Shown here: in pieces, positions 27,180 to 35,671 of the stretch
How positions within the stretch are numbered: position 1 is the stretch's first letter
Layout of the letters: each line of letters starts with the position of its first letter
NCBI GenBank assembly: GCA_023457255.1
Contig: JAEWMB010000002.1
Coordinates: 62,001 to 126,000 of the forward strand
Direction: 5' to 3'
Length of the DNA: 64,000 nt
Origin: Bacillota bacterium
GTDB lineage: Bacteria; Bacillota; Clostridia; Lachnospirales; Lachnospiraceae
Made by a program: the position numbers and the translations under genes
Notes under the pieces: model-generated
The model's input: only the letters and a program-made list of their open reading frames with translations
Databases searched by the model: none
What the model was told of the DNA's origin: nothing

Positions 27180-27406
27180 AGCATTGATCGGAAAGAGTAG
27201 CTTATTTTGAAATCACAGAGAGGGAATGTCACCGGCTGAAAGCATTCTTGAATTTCTTATAAGCGAAGTGCATCCGTGAGCTGGTTAGGCGAAGAAAGTA
27301 GCTTAACTCGGTTACAGCCGTTATCTGTTTTGAGCTCGCAATGTTGCGAATTAGAGTGGAACCGCGGATTACTTCGTCTCTTAGATTAAGAGACGAAGTT
27401 TTTTTA
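27180..27406 (+). promoter_or_regulatory. T-box leader, cysteine type
   Basis: Stem I is formed by AGCTTAT/ATAAGC and GAAAT/ATTTC, with AGAGAG and a GAATG/CATTC distal stem. The specifier loop reads GAAG-TGC-ATCC, with TGC (Cys) at 27269-27271. The T-box AGAGTGGAACCGCGG is at 27353-27367. The acceptor bulge TGGA calls for a discriminator U, which is what bacterial tRNA-Cys has. The terminator ACTTCGTCTCTTA/TAAGAGACGAAGT with a T run ends at 27406. Uncharged tRNA-Cys should therefore induce cysE and cysS. Confidence 0.93.
27371..27406 (+). terminator. Cys T-box attenuator hairpin
   Basis: A perfect 13-bp inverted repeat, ACTTCGTCTCTTA with TAAGAGACGAAGT, runs into seven T. Confidence 0.9.
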
Positions 27407-27554
27407 TTTCCGTAAAAGGTCATTGGTGCAACGTATTAGTATGTACCTTTTATAGGATAAAAATTCTCCATAAAAAACCACATTATGCTCAAAACAGATA
27501 TCTGGCCTGCTATGCAGGTATACCCGGTCGGTGTTAACATAAGGGGGTAATAGT

Positions 27555-28223
27555 ATGGGTTTCTTCCGTTATGTGAAAGAAGAAATGAAAGTAATAAGAG
27601 AGAGAGATGCCGCGATAAAGACAAATTGGGAAGTATTTCTTTATCCAAGCTTTAAAGCATTGCTAAGACACCGTGTTGCTCATTGGCTCTATATAAGAAA
27701 ACATTATTTTCTTGCAAGATGGTACTCACAGCGTACGGTAAGAAAGACGGGAATAGAGATTCACCCGGGTGCTGCCATAGGGAAGGGATTATTTATTGAT
27801 CACGGACATGGCGTGGTAATTGGGGAGACAGCAATTATAGGTGATAATGTTACTCTTTATCAGGGAGTTACACTTGGCGGAACTGGAAAGGAACAAGGGA
27901 AACGTCATCCGACGATTGGAGATAATGTCATGATCAGTGCCGGTGCAAAGGTTCTTGGGTCTTTTTTGGTTGGAGAAAACTCTAAGATAGGTGCGGGATC
28001 TGTTGTACTGGCTGAGGTACCGCCAAATTCTACAGTGGTTGGTGTTCCAGGCCGTGTTGTAAAACGGAATAATCAAAAAGTGCCAAGAGAAGAGATGGAT
28101 CAGGTACATTTACCAGATCCCGTCCGTAATGATTGTGAACGATTACAAAAGGAAAATGACCGCCTTTGTTCCGAATTAAAAGAAATAAAGCAAAGGCTGG
28201 AAGCGCTGGAACAAAAACTTTAA
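27555..28223 (+). CDS. cysE: Serine O-acetyltransferase
   Basis: The protein has 222 residues. It acetylates L-serine with acetyl-CoA, the first step of cysteine synthesis. The left-handed beta-helix hexapeptide repeats run from about residue 75 to 160 (IHPGAAIGKGLFIDHGHGVVIGE broken into the usual turns, then GVTLGGTG and VVGVPGRVV). Both catalytic His residues are in DHGHGV. The last 30 residues are predicted coiled coil (heptads of Leu and Lys/Glu), longer than in minimal CysE proteins. It is the first gene behind a Cys T-box and is followed by cysS. Confidence 0.93.
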   Translation: MGFFRYVKEEMKVIRERDAAIKTNWEVFLYPSFKALLRHRVAHWLYIRKHYFLARWYSQRTVRKTGIEIHPGAAIGKGLFIDHGHGVVIGETAIIGDNVTLYQGVTLGGTGKEQGKRHPTIGDNVMISAGAKVLGSFLVGENSKIGAGSVVLAEVPPNSTVVGVPGRVVKRNNQKVPREEMDQVHLPDPVRNDCERLQKENDRLCSELKEIKQRLEALEQKL

Positions 28224-28273
28224 AAATAATGGCAATACTAATTTATATACAAAAAATTAAGAAGGAGAAACGT

Positions 28274-29686
28274 ATGAAGATATACAACACATTAACAAAA
28301 TTAAAAGAAAAATTCATACCCTTACAAGAGGGAAAGGTTAGCATGTATGTATGCGGGCCGACGGTATATAATTATATTCACATTGGAAATGCAAGACCGG
28401 TAGTTGTCTTCGATACGGTAAGACGTTATCTGGAGTATAAAGGATACCATGTTAATTTTGTATCTAACTTTACCGATGTTGATGATAAAATCATCAAAAA
28501 AGCGAACGAAGAAGGGGTTGCTGCACAAGAAGTCTCAGAACGTTATATAAAAGAATACTTAAAAGATACGAGTGCTCTCAATGTATTACCGGTGACTACC
28601 AGACCAAAGGCAACCGAAGAAATTGACGGTATGATTGATATGATAGAAGAGCTTATTGAAAAAGGTCATGCTTATGAAAAAAATGGTACTGTTTACTTTA
28701 AGACAAGAAGTTTCAAGCAGTATGGAAAGCTATCGAAGAAAAATATCGATGATTTAGAAGCAGGTGCTCGTATTGCTGTTGCAGATGAGAAAAACGATCC
28801 CATGGACTTCGTTCTTTGGAAACCAAAGAAAGAGGGCGAACCTGCTTGGAGTGCACCGTGGTGTGACGGAAGGCCAGGCTGGCATATTGAGTGTTCCGTA
28901 ATGAGTAAAAAATATCTGGGTGATCAGATTGATATCCATGCAGGTGGTGAAGACTTAATTTTTCCTCATCATGAGAATGAAATTGCTCAGACAGAAGCGT
29001 GCACCGGAAAAGAATTTGCAAAGTACTGGATGCATAACGGTTTCTTAAATGTTGACAATAAGAAGATGTCAAAGTCAGAAGGAAATTTCTTCACGGTACG
29101 TGAAATTTTTGCGGAATATGCACCGGCAGTACTTCGTTTCTTTTTATTAAGTGTTCATTATCGCAGTCCAATTAACTTTAGCCGTGATATTATAGAGGCC
29201 TCAAAAAATGGATTAGAGCGTATCCAAACTGCTGTGGAGCAGCTTCATTTCTTAGCAAAAGTAAAAAACGATAAGGGAGAATTATCGACAAGCTTAACAG
29301 AGAAGGAAGTCACACTTTTAAAGGAATTTGATGTACTTACGGTAAAGTTTGAGGATGCGATGGATGATGACTTTAATACCGCAGATGCCATTAGTGCTAT
29401 CTTTGAGATGGTAAAATTATCGAACACAAATGTAACCTCAGAAAGCAGTACCGAAATGATTCAAAAAGTTCTTCACAGTATTACGGCACTTTGTGATATA
29501 CTTGGCTTGGAGACAGAGAAAAAAGCAGAAATTCTGGATGAAGAGATTGAACAGCTCATTGCGGACCGACAAAGTGCCAGAAAAGCAAAAGACTTTGCAA
29601 AAGCAGATGAGATTAGAAATCTTCTCCTTGAAAAGGGAATTATCTTAGAGGATACCAGAGAAGGAGTAAAATGGAAGAGAGCTTAA
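28274..29686 (+). CDS. cysS: Cysteinyl-tRNA synthetase
   Basis: The protein has 470 residues from the ATG at 28274 with a GAAGGAGAAA site. A longer in-frame reading back to 28166 lies inside cysE and has no ribosome site. It charges tRNA-Cys. CGPTVYNYIHIGNARP contains the zinc Cys and the HIGH motif, and KMSKSEGN is the KMSKS loop. WHIECSVM and HAGGEDLIFPHHENE are conserved class Ia features. Its placement with cysE behind one T-box couples cysteine synthesis to its use. It overlaps mrnC by 16 bases. Confidence 0.96.
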   Translation: MKIYNTLTKLKEKFIPLQEGKVSMYVCGPTVYNYIHIGNARPVVVFDTVRRYLEYKGYHVNFVSNFTDVDDKIIKKANEEGVAAQEVSERYIKEYLKDTSALNVLPVTTRPKATEEIDGMIDMIEELIEKGHAYEKNGTVYFKTRSFKQYGKLSKKNIDDLEAGARIAVADEKNDPMDFVLWKPKKEGEPAWSAPWCDGRPGWHIECSVMSKKYLGDQIDIHAGGEDLIFPHHENEIAQTEACTGKEFAKYWMHNGFLNVDNKKMSKSEGNFFTVREIFAEYAPAVLRFFLLSVHYRSPINFSRDIIEASKNGLERIQTAVEQLHFLAKVKNDKGELSTSLTEKEVTLLKEFDVLTVKFEDAMDDDFNTADAISAIFEMVKLSNTNVTSESSTEMIQKVLHSITALCDILGLETEKKAEILDEEIEQLIADRQSARKAKDFAKADEIRNLLLEKGIILEDTREGVKWKRA

Positions 29687-30105
29687 TTGCCAGGGTGCGT
29701 GATACCTTTGCACTGCCGCGGACCGACATTAAAACCTATTCTCCACTTACCCTTGCCTATATTGGGGATGGTATCTATGACTTAATCATTCGTACGATGC
29801 TGGTGGAGAAGGGGAATTCACAGGTAAATAAATTACATCATAAAGCCAGCAGCTTAGTCAAGGCAGCTGCACAGAAGGACCTTCTCCATGCAATACAGGA
29901 TAATTTAACGGAGGAGGAACTTGGCGTATTTAAACGAGGAAGAAATGCGAAATCGGTTACAACGGCAAAGAATGCATCTGTGACCGATTATAGGATTGCA
30001 ACCGGATTTGAAGCTATGATCGGATACCTGTACATGACGGAGCAGATGGAGCGAATTCTTTGTTTGGTTAAGGAAGGTTTATTAAAAACCGGATTACTGG
30101 ATTAA
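29671..30105 (+). CDS. mrnC: Mini-ribonuclease III
   Basis: The protein has 144 residues. It is an RNase III catalytic domain without the double-stranded RNA-binding domain (LAYIGDGIYDLIIR, VNKLHHKASSLVKA, GFEAMIGYLY). Mini-III trims both ends of 23S rRNA in Firmicutes. The gene overlaps the end of cysS, the common order cysS-mrnC-rlmB in this phylum, so translation is probably coupled. Confidence 0.95.
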   Translation: MEESLIARVRDTFALPRTDIKTYSPLTLAYIGDGIYDLIIRTMLVEKGNSQVNKLHHKASSLVKAAAQKDLLHAIQDNLTEEELGVFKRGRNAKSVTTAKNASVTDYRIATGFEAMIGYLYMTEQMERILCLVKEGLLKTGLLD

Positions 30106-30253
30106 GAAGTAGGAAAGTGAAGTAATGGCTGCTGCTAGTGTGCCGTATCATATGCTGATGTTTTGAAGTCATTACTAAGGATGCTTAAGCCGCTTAAAGC
30201 GGTATGTTAAAGAGTGTGGTAATAGTGATTCACACTTAATTTTTGGAGGTTAA

Positions 30254-31000
30254 ATGAGATACGAAGAATTGACAATGGTAGGCAGGAATGCGGTATTAGA
30301 AGCGTTTCGTGCAGGAAAAACAATTGACCGATTATTTATTTTAGACGGATGTCAGGATGGTCCGATAAAATCAATTTTAAGAGAGGCAAAGAAGACTGAT
30401 ACCATCATTACCTTCGTTAAGAAGGAACGTCTTGATCAGATGTCCGAGGAAGGAAAACATCAAGGGGTGATTGCTTACGCGGCTGCCTATGAATATGCAC
30501 AAGTAGATGATTTATTAGCAGCGGCTAAGGCGAAGGGGGAAGCTCCGTTCTTAATTATATTAGATGGTATTGAGGACCCTCACAACTTAGGTGCAATGCT
30601 TCGGACTGCAAATCAAGCGGGAGCACATGGTATTATCATTCCCAAGCGCCGTGCCGTAGGGCTTACAGCTACGGTAGCTAAGGTAAGTGCGGGGGCAATC
30701 AATTATACACCGGTAGCCAAGGTTACCAATCTTGTTGCAACCATGGAAGAATTAAAAGAAAAAGGCTTATGGTTTGTATGCGCCGATATGAGTGGTGAAG
30801 TGATGTACCGTCAAAATCTAACGGGGCCGATTGGCTTAGTAATTGGCAGTGAAGGTGAGGGAGTTTCACGTCTTGTAAAGGAAAAATGTGATTTTGTAAC
30901 TAAGATTCCTATGGTGGGAGATATAGATTCTCTTAATGCATCCGTTGCGATGGGTATCTTAACTTATGAAATTGTTAGACAGAGAAGTTATGCAAAATAA
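30254..31000 (+). CDS. rlmB: 23S rRNA 2'-O-ribose methyltransferase (RlmB/TrmH family)
   Basis: The protein has 248 residues. The N-terminal substrate-binding domain starts MVGRNAVLEAFRAGKTID. The SpoU knot domain shows DGIEDPHNLGAMLRTANQAG, LVIGSEGEGVSR and DSLNASVAMGILTYE, the three SPOUT motifs. It methylates the 2'-OH of a guanosine in 23S rRNA; G2251 specificity is inferred from orthology and the cysS-mrnC context. The ATG follows TTGGAGGT. Small palindromes lie in the 148-base gap upstream. Confidence 0.93.
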   Translation: MRYEELTMVGRNAVLEAFRAGKTIDRLFILDGCQDGPIKSILREAKKTDTIITFVKKERLDQMSEEGKHQGVIAYAAAYEYAQVDDLLAAAKAKGEAPFLIILDGIEDPHNLGAMLRTANQAGAHGIIIPKRRAVGLTATVAKVSAGAINYTPVAKVTNLVATMEELKEKGLWFVCADMSGEVMYRQNLTGPIGLVIGSEGEGVSRLVKEKCDFVTKIPMVGDIDSLNASVAMGILTYEIVRQRSYAK

Positions 31001-31016
31001 AGATGTAAATAGTAAG

Positions 31017-31054
31017 GTAAGCCGCCGATATATGAATTGAGGCGGTTTACTTTT
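31017..31054 (+). terminator. Terminator after rlmB
   Basis: GTAAGCCGCC (31017-31026) pairs with GGCGGTTTAC (31041-31050), followed by TTTT. Confidence 0.85.
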
Positions 31055-31120
31055 CCATAGAAATTGAATAAAATGATGTTTAGAGACTATAATTGCAAGA
31101 AAGTGTTAGCTTCGCCGCCA

Positions 31121-31180
31121 TGTGGACAGAAACAATGAAATGTGGATAGAAGTGAGAAAATAGACAGGAAAAGTGGATAA
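31121..31180 (+). promoter_or_regulatory. Cluster of DnaA-box-like sequences upstream of sigH
   Basis: TGTGGACAG (31121-31129), TGTGGATAG (31141-31149) and AGTGGATAA (31172-31180) lie in one orientation and differ from the DnaA consensus TGTGGATAA at two, one and one positions. Function is unproven. Confidence 0.35.
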
Positions 31181-31236
31181 CAGCAGTAACGGAAGGTGAT
31201 ATGGAAGTGAATAATTTACCACAAGGAGGGGGAACG

Positions 31237-31878
31237 ATGTCCAAGAAGCAGTATGAAATGATTAGTGATGAAGAAATCATTTCACTCATTCGCGGGGATG
31301 ACCGCCTGGCGATGGATTATTTAATAGGAAAATACAAGAATTTAGTACGAAAAAAAGCGAAAGCCTTGTATTTGATTGGCGGAGATAGGGAGGATTTGAT
31401 CCAGGAAGGAATGATAGGATTATATAAAGCCATACGTGATTATCAAAAGGAGAAAGAAGCTTCTTTTCTTACGTTCGCTGATCTATGCGTATCAAGGCAA
31501 ATGTATACCGCCATCAAGAACTCAAATACAAAAAAGAATCAGCCACTCAACAATTATATCTCAATTGATAGTTCAAATTATAATGATGATACAGAAGGAG
31601 CTAATTCAATCTCTTATGTGGCACATTTGGCTCATGCCAGAAGCATGAACCCGGAAGAGATGCTAATTGACAGAGAGAATACGTCACAACTGGAAACGAA
31701 GTTAATGGAATCCCTAAGTTCCTTTGAGAAGAAGATTCTTACGTTATACCTCAATGATTATAACTACGGTAAGATAGCTCGGATGTTAAATAAAGAACCA
31801 AAGGCAATTGATAATGGCCTGCAGCGTATCAAACGTAAGCTTAATACCGCGCTAAAAGACATGCAAAGAAAATCCTAA
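31237..31878 (+). CDS. sigH: RNA polymerase sporulation sigma factor SigH
   Basis: The protein has 213 residues from the ATG at 31237, placed behind AGGAGGGGG; an in-frame ATG at 31201 lacks a site. Sigma region 2 (DLIQEGMIGLYKAIRDY, FADLCVSRQMYTAI) and a region 4 helix-turn-helix (YGKIARMLNKEPKAIDNGLQ) match SigH/Spo0H, which drives early sporulation and stationary-phase genes. The gene order rlmB-sigH is typical of Clostridia and Bacilli. Confidence 0.94.
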   Translation: MSKKQYEMISDEEIISLIRGDDRLAMDYLIGKYKNLVRKKAKALYLIGGDREDLIQEGMIGLYKAIRDYQKEKEASFLTFADLCVSRQMYTAIKNSNTKKNQPLNNYISIDSSNYNDDTEGANSISYVAHLAHARSMNPEEMLIDRENTSQLETKLMESLSSFEKKILTLYLNDYNYGKIARMLNKEPKAIDNGLQRIKRKLNTALKDMQRKS

Positions 31879-32002
31879 AACGCATATGATATTATGGTGA
31901 ATGTCATTGCTGTATGCCAATAGAATTCCGAAGAAGGAATCAACAAATTTTGGATAATATTAAAACAATTAAAACAATTTAGCGGATTTTTTCATTTAGC
32001 TG

Positions 32003-32031
32003 TTGCATTTTATTGGTGAATATGATATCAT
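32003..32031 (+). promoter_or_regulatory. Promoter of tRNA-Thr
   Basis: TTGCAT at 32003-32008 and TATCAT at 32026-32031 are separated by 17 bases. The tRNA starts 28 bases later. Confidence 0.7.
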
Positions 32032-32059
32032 ACAATTCGGACGTGATAAAAAACGTTAA

Positions 32060-32132
32060 GCTGCCATGGCTCAGTCGGTAGAGCGTCGCCTTGGTAAGGC
32101 GGAGGTCGGCGGTTCAAGTCCGCTTGGCAGCT
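32060..32132 (+). tRNA. tRNA-Thr (anticodon GGT)
   Basis: This is a 73-base cloverleaf: acceptor GCTGCCA with TGGCAGC, D arm GCTC/GAGC, anticodon loop TTGGTAA (GGT), and T arm with TTCAAGT. CCA is not encoded. A strong terminator follows directly. Confidence 0.95.
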
Positions 32133-32137
32133 CGTTT

Positions 32138-32164
32138 AAAAACCCTTGAATTTCAAGGGTTTTT
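32138..32164 (+). terminator. Terminator of tRNA-Thr
   Basis: AAAAACCCTTGAA and TTCAAGGGTTTTT form a perfect 13-bp stem with a one-base loop, then a T-rich tail. Confidence 0.9.
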
Positions 32165-32367
32165 GTTATTTTAGGGATAAGAAAAAGCACCCTTTAATGA
32201 TATGATACCTCTTAAGTAGACAAGGGTTCAACGGGTATAACCCGAATCCGCCCGGTAGTGGGAAGGAGAACCCTTATCAAACCCGGAGTGACCAAAGATT
32301 TTATCTGTTGCATAGAAAGAATAATATGCCGTTCCTCCATATTTTTCCGAACTGTTCCAAAGGGCAA

Positions 32368-32466
32368 TTACAATAGAAATACAGCCGCAAAAACACCCAA
32401 TATGAGCATAGCAGTTATACCGCCAATAACCACCTTCCCCTTACGGGAGAGTTTCTTAATTATCAC
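32368..32466 (-). CDS. Possible 32-residue single-helix membrane peptide
   Basis: On the minus strand a GTG at 32466, about 10 bases after AAAGGA, opens a short frame that reads MIIKKLSRKGKVVIGGI and then a 16-residue hydrophobic run ending VFLL before TAA. An alternative GTG at 32475 adds three residues. A basic start followed by one hydrophobic helix is what real small membrane proteins look like, but the frame is short and could be the front end of a decayed gene. Confidence 0.3.
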   Translation of the reverse strand: MIIKKLSRKGKVVIGGITAMLILGVFAAVFLL

Positions 32467-32655
32467 AGATGACACATCCTTTCTTTAGGTGATTTTTTCA
32501 AAGTTATTCACAATATGGGGATATGCATTGCTCCTATCTCCTTGCCTGCAAACCAATGAAAGAAACAACGCAATATGTCGTTTCATTAAATTCCCTGCTG
32601 TAATTTTCCTATATATAATATGACGACTTTAAGCTGATAAAGTTCCATTTTTATA

Positions 32656-32928
32656 CTATGGATAGTCATTCGTTGACATACGGACTTCATCTGATGCAAG
32701 TAACGATTGCTGCCCTAGTAATGCTGCCAATGGTCCATACAGAAAACTGTCGATTGTGCTTGTAATGTCTGCGGAGCCGTACGTTAGAAATAGTACGACT
32801 GATATCCGGCCAAACATCCTCACAACATAAGCAAATGCTCCTAACATGGCGAGTACCGTTAGTTTTTTGTTTTTGTTTGCATAAAATTTTATACAGCCTA
32901 AGCCTGAAAACATAGTATTTTTAAACAA
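32656..32928 (-). pseudogene. ECF transporter S-component fragment
   Basis: The minus-strand frame contains KKLTVLAMLGAFAYVV, GRISVVLFLTYGSADIT and SFLYGPLAALLG, which follow the N-terminal third of ECF-type substrate-binding S components (the RibU-like group with its ...YDPKD...GGFIYGPLAA pattern). After about 72 residues the similarity stops abruptly and the frame ends. Full-length S components have 170-200 residues and five or six helices. No energising module (EcfA, EcfT) is nearby. This is a truncated remnant. Confidence 0.6.
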
Positions 32929-32963
32929 GTAAAATCGTGCTTATAAAAATATTAAATCTTATA

Positions 32964-32992
32964 TTGACATCATAATATATAAATGATAGAAT
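32964..32992 (+). promoter_or_regulatory. Promoter of the sugar operon
   Basis: TTGACA at 32964-32969 and TAGAAT at 32987-32992 are separated by 17 bases. An operator-like palindrome begins 4 bases after the -10, so repressor binding would cover the transcription start. Confidence 0.8.
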
Positions 32993-32996
32993 AAGG

Positions 32997-33008
32997 TTGA
33001 ACGTTAAA
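32997..33008 (+). promoter_or_regulatory. LacI-family operator, copy 1
   Basis: TTGAACGTTAAA differs by one base from the perfect palindrome found at 33056-33067. It overlaps the predicted transcription start. Confidence 0.65.
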
Positions 33009-33055
33009 TCTATACAATGTGCACAATTGGATAGTAAATGATAAAATTTCTGACG

Positions 33056-33067
33056 TTTAACGTTAAA
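33056..33067 (+). promoter_or_regulatory. LacI-family operator, copy 2
   Basis: TTTAACGTTAAA is a perfect 12-bp palindrome with the central CG typical of LacI-family operators. It lies 59 bases from copy 1 and 31 bases before the first codon of the operon. Confidence 0.7.
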
Positions 33068-33097
33068 TCTAATTAAGATGGAAGGGGATAAGTTTTT

Positions 33098-34576
33098 ATG
33101 AAAAGAAGAACGATCGGCTTATTGCTATGCTTAACGTTAGCAGTTAGTATGCTTTCGGGTTGCAAGAAAAACGATGCAAAATCTACCGTAGATAATGCGA
33201 AACCAACAGAAAGCATACAACAGACAAATACTCCTGAACCAACAAAGGAAGCAAGTAACCCTACAGATGAAAAGTTTCAGTTAAAATTAGGTATTTGGCC
33301 GGAAGATACTCTTACCGATGATATCGCAATGCATAAAGAATTTGTAAAGAAGTTTAATGAAAAACACCCTAATGTTGAAGTTGTGCCTGCTTATTATAAA
33401 TACTCCGTAGATACCTTTGTTCCAAAGGCGGAGTCAGGCAACTTGCCAACAATCTTTGAGAGCTGGTATACTGAGCCGCAAAAGTTAATTGCAGGTGGAT
33501 TTGTTGCCGATATTACAGATATCTTACAGGAAAGAGGATGGTTAGATACTCTTAATCCATCCATCCGTGAGTTATTATCCAAAGATGGCAGAATCTATGG
33601 GATTCCACGTGACGGTTATGCTCTTGGCTTAATGATGAATGTGGAATTATTTGAGGAAGCAGGTCTTGTAGATGAGAATGGTTACCCAATCTATCCAAAG
33701 ACTTGGGAGGAATTAGCAGAGACAGCTAAGAAAATTAAGGATGCTACCGGTATGGCAGGTTTTTGCTTACTCGCAAAAGACAATGCCGGCGGATGGCATT
33801 TCTCGAATATTGCCTGGGCATTTGGTGCGACATTTACCGTTGATAATGGTGATGGAACCTTTACAGCGAATGTTGATTCCGCCGAAGCAATTGCAGCAAT
33901 GCAGTATATTAAAGATTTAAGATGGAAATATGATGTTTTAACGCCAGATCCAATTAACGAGGACTGGGGTACCGGCTTTGCTAACCTTGGTGTCGGAACA
34001 GCCGCAATGTACATAGGCGCTAATGATGCAGTTAATCAGCCAACACAAGTGAATGGGCTTCCAGTTGATAAATTAGCCATGTGTGCTCTGCCGGCAGGGC
34101 CAAATGGCGCTCAGTATTCTTTATCCGGCGGTACTCCATACATGTTCTCAAAGGACGCAACTGTGGAAGAAATTAATGCTGCACTTGATTATCTTGAAAT
34201 CATGGGTAAGGCCCCGGTTGCTACCGAAGAAGCAATTGCCGGCATGAAGGCAGACGCTGAGAACAGAGTAGCAAACGGAGTTCCGGTTATTCCAAGATTT
34301 CCATGCTGGATTGTTCAGAATGTCTTAGATGCCGAGACTAAGATTATTAATGATTATGGTAATGTAGATACTAAGATGTTTGAAAGCTATTTTTCCGCAA
34401 CAAGACAAAACGGAAATCTTAGAATGGAAGAGCCGGGTTCCGCACAGGATTTATATGCAGAGCTGACGAAAGTATTACAGGCTGTGGTTACAGATAAGGA
34501 TGCAGATGTTGCAGCATTGATGCAAAAAGCAGATGCTAATTATCAGAGCGTATTGGATGATCTCTTCAAGAAATAA
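33098..34576 (+). CDS. Sugar ABC transporter substrate-binding lipoprotein
   Basis: The protein has 492 residues. The signal peptide ends in the lipobox LSGC with Cys22, followed by a Thr/Pro/Glu-rich tether (about 25-58) and a family 1 extracellular solute-binding domain (PTIFESWYTEPQKLI, GIPRDGYALGLMMNVELFEEAGL, PKTWEELAETAKKI). It should sit on the outer face of the membrane and capture an oligosaccharide. It heads the LacI-controlled operon. The ribosome site is GGAAGGGG. A hairpin behind it may raise its level over the permeases. Confidence 0.93.
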   Translation: MKRRTIGLLLCLTLAVSMLSGCKKNDAKSTVDNAKPTESIQQTNTPEPTKEASNPTDEKFQLKLGIWPEDTLTDDIAMHKEFVKKFNEKHPNVEVVPAYYKYSVDTFVPKAESGNLPTIFESWYTEPQKLIAGGFVADITDILQERGWLDTLNPSIRELLSKDGRIYGIPRDGYALGLMMNVELFEEAGLVDENGYPIYPKTWEELAETAKKIKDATGMAGFCLLAKDNAGGWHFSNIAWAFGATFTVDNGDGTFTANVDSAEAIAAMQYIKDLRWKYDVLTPDPINEDWGTGFANLGVGTAAMYIGANDAVNQPTQVNGLPVDKLAMCALPAGPNGAQYSLSGGTPYMFSKDATVEEINAALDYLEIMGKAPVATEEAIAGMKADAENRVANGVPVIPRFPCWIVQNVLDAETKIINDYGNVDTKMFESYFSATRQNGNLRMEEPGSAQDLYAELTKVLQAVVTDKDADVAALMQKADANYQSVLDDLFKK

Positions 34577-34605
34577 AGAGGCTTTATAAGATAGCACGAG
34601 GGGAT

Positions 34606-34640
34606 GGCTCCTTAAAAAGAATCCATAGTATCCTGGAGCC
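34606..34640 (+). terminator. Stem-loop after the binding-protein gene
   Basis: GGCTCC (34606-34611) pairs with GGAGCC (34635-34640), followed by TTTG. In a 187-base gap inside the operon it may be a partial terminator or mRNA-stabilising structure. Confidence 0.5.
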
Positions 34641-34763
34641 TTTGCTTACGCGATTTCATTAGAAAGGAATTATGAGAATATCATTTGCGTATGTAGATTT
34701 CATGGTAAGCTGCATGCGCAAATGGTTTCTGACATTGACAGGAATGGAGGTAGAATATAAGGA

Positions 34764-35660
34764 ATGAGTGAAAAAAAGAAAGTAACTAAAACATCTTGGA
34801 AGAAAAAAGATTTCCTTGGCTGGATGATTATGCTGCCTTCAATTATTTTGTTTGCATTTTTTGTATGGGAGCCCCTTATTGAGAGCATTCGGTTATCGTT
34901 ATATACGGCAAAGGGGATTCATACGGAGGATTTTGTCGGATTTGATAACTATCTAAGAGTATTAAGACATCCGGACTTTTTGGATGCTTTGAGAAATACG
35001 TTTATTTACATAGGCTGGTCATTAATTATTGGATTTGCAGTTCCTATCATAATTGCACTTCTTATTACGGAAACAATACATCTTCGTAGTTTATTTCGAG
35101 TGGGAGTATATTTTCCGAATATCATCCCCGGACTTGCCACTGTTATGATGTGGGGATTTTTCTTCCGTCCGGGTAAGACGGGTGTTTTAAATATCTTATT
35201 ATCGAAAATTGGTGTTGAAAACCAGGTATGGTTAAATAACGCAGCATTAACAATTCCGCTGATTGTTATAGCCATGACCTGGAAGAGTGCCGGTTCCACC
35301 GCCTTGATTTATATGGCTGGAATTAGCGGCATCAATCCTGAATTATATGAGGCAGCAACAATTGATGGTGCCGGTATACGGCAAAGAATTCATTTTATTA
35401 CGCTGCCAAGTGTATTTTCCTTAGCTAAGACATTACTGATACTACAGATTATTGCAGTATTTCAGATACTTTATGAACCGTTGGTAATGACCAATGGCGG
35501 ACCCAATAATGCGAGTATATCAATTATGCATCTTGTATATAATTATGCTTTCCGTGATTATAAGTATCCAATGGCTGCGGCATTATCCGTTATGATATGC
35601 CTTGTATTGATTATTTTAAGTGGAATCTATTTTAAACTTACTACGAAAAAAGAAGATTAG
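34764..35660 (+). CDS. Sugar ABC transporter permease (MalF/UgpA type)
   Basis: The protein has 298 residues with six hydrophobic helices. The cytoplasmic EAA loop reads EAATIDGAGIRQRIHFITLP. This is one half of the membrane channel for the sugar taken up by the upstream lipoprotein. The start is preceded by AATGGAGG. It is followed after 11 bases by the second permease. Confidence 0.93.
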   Translation: MSEKKKVTKTSWKKKDFLGWMIMLPSIILFAFFVWEPLIESIRLSLYTAKGIHTEDFVGFDNYLRVLRHPDFLDALRNTFIYIGWSLIIGFAVPIIIALLITETIHLRSLFRVGVYFPNIIPGLATVMMWGFFFRPGKTGVLNILLSKIGVENQVWLNNAALTIPLIVIAMTWKSAGSTALIYMAGISGINPELYEAATIDGAGIRQRIHFITLPSVFSLAKTLLILQIIAVFQILYEPLVMTNGGPNNASISIMHLVYNYAFRDYKYPMAAALSVMICLVLIILSGIYFKLTTKKED

Positions 35661-35671
35661 GAGGTAAGAGT

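Noticed and set aside
32258..32488. 76-codon plus-strand frame between tRNA-Thr and the sugar operon
   Set aside because: It runs opposite a possible minus-strand small gene and through a degenerate interval, with no domain.
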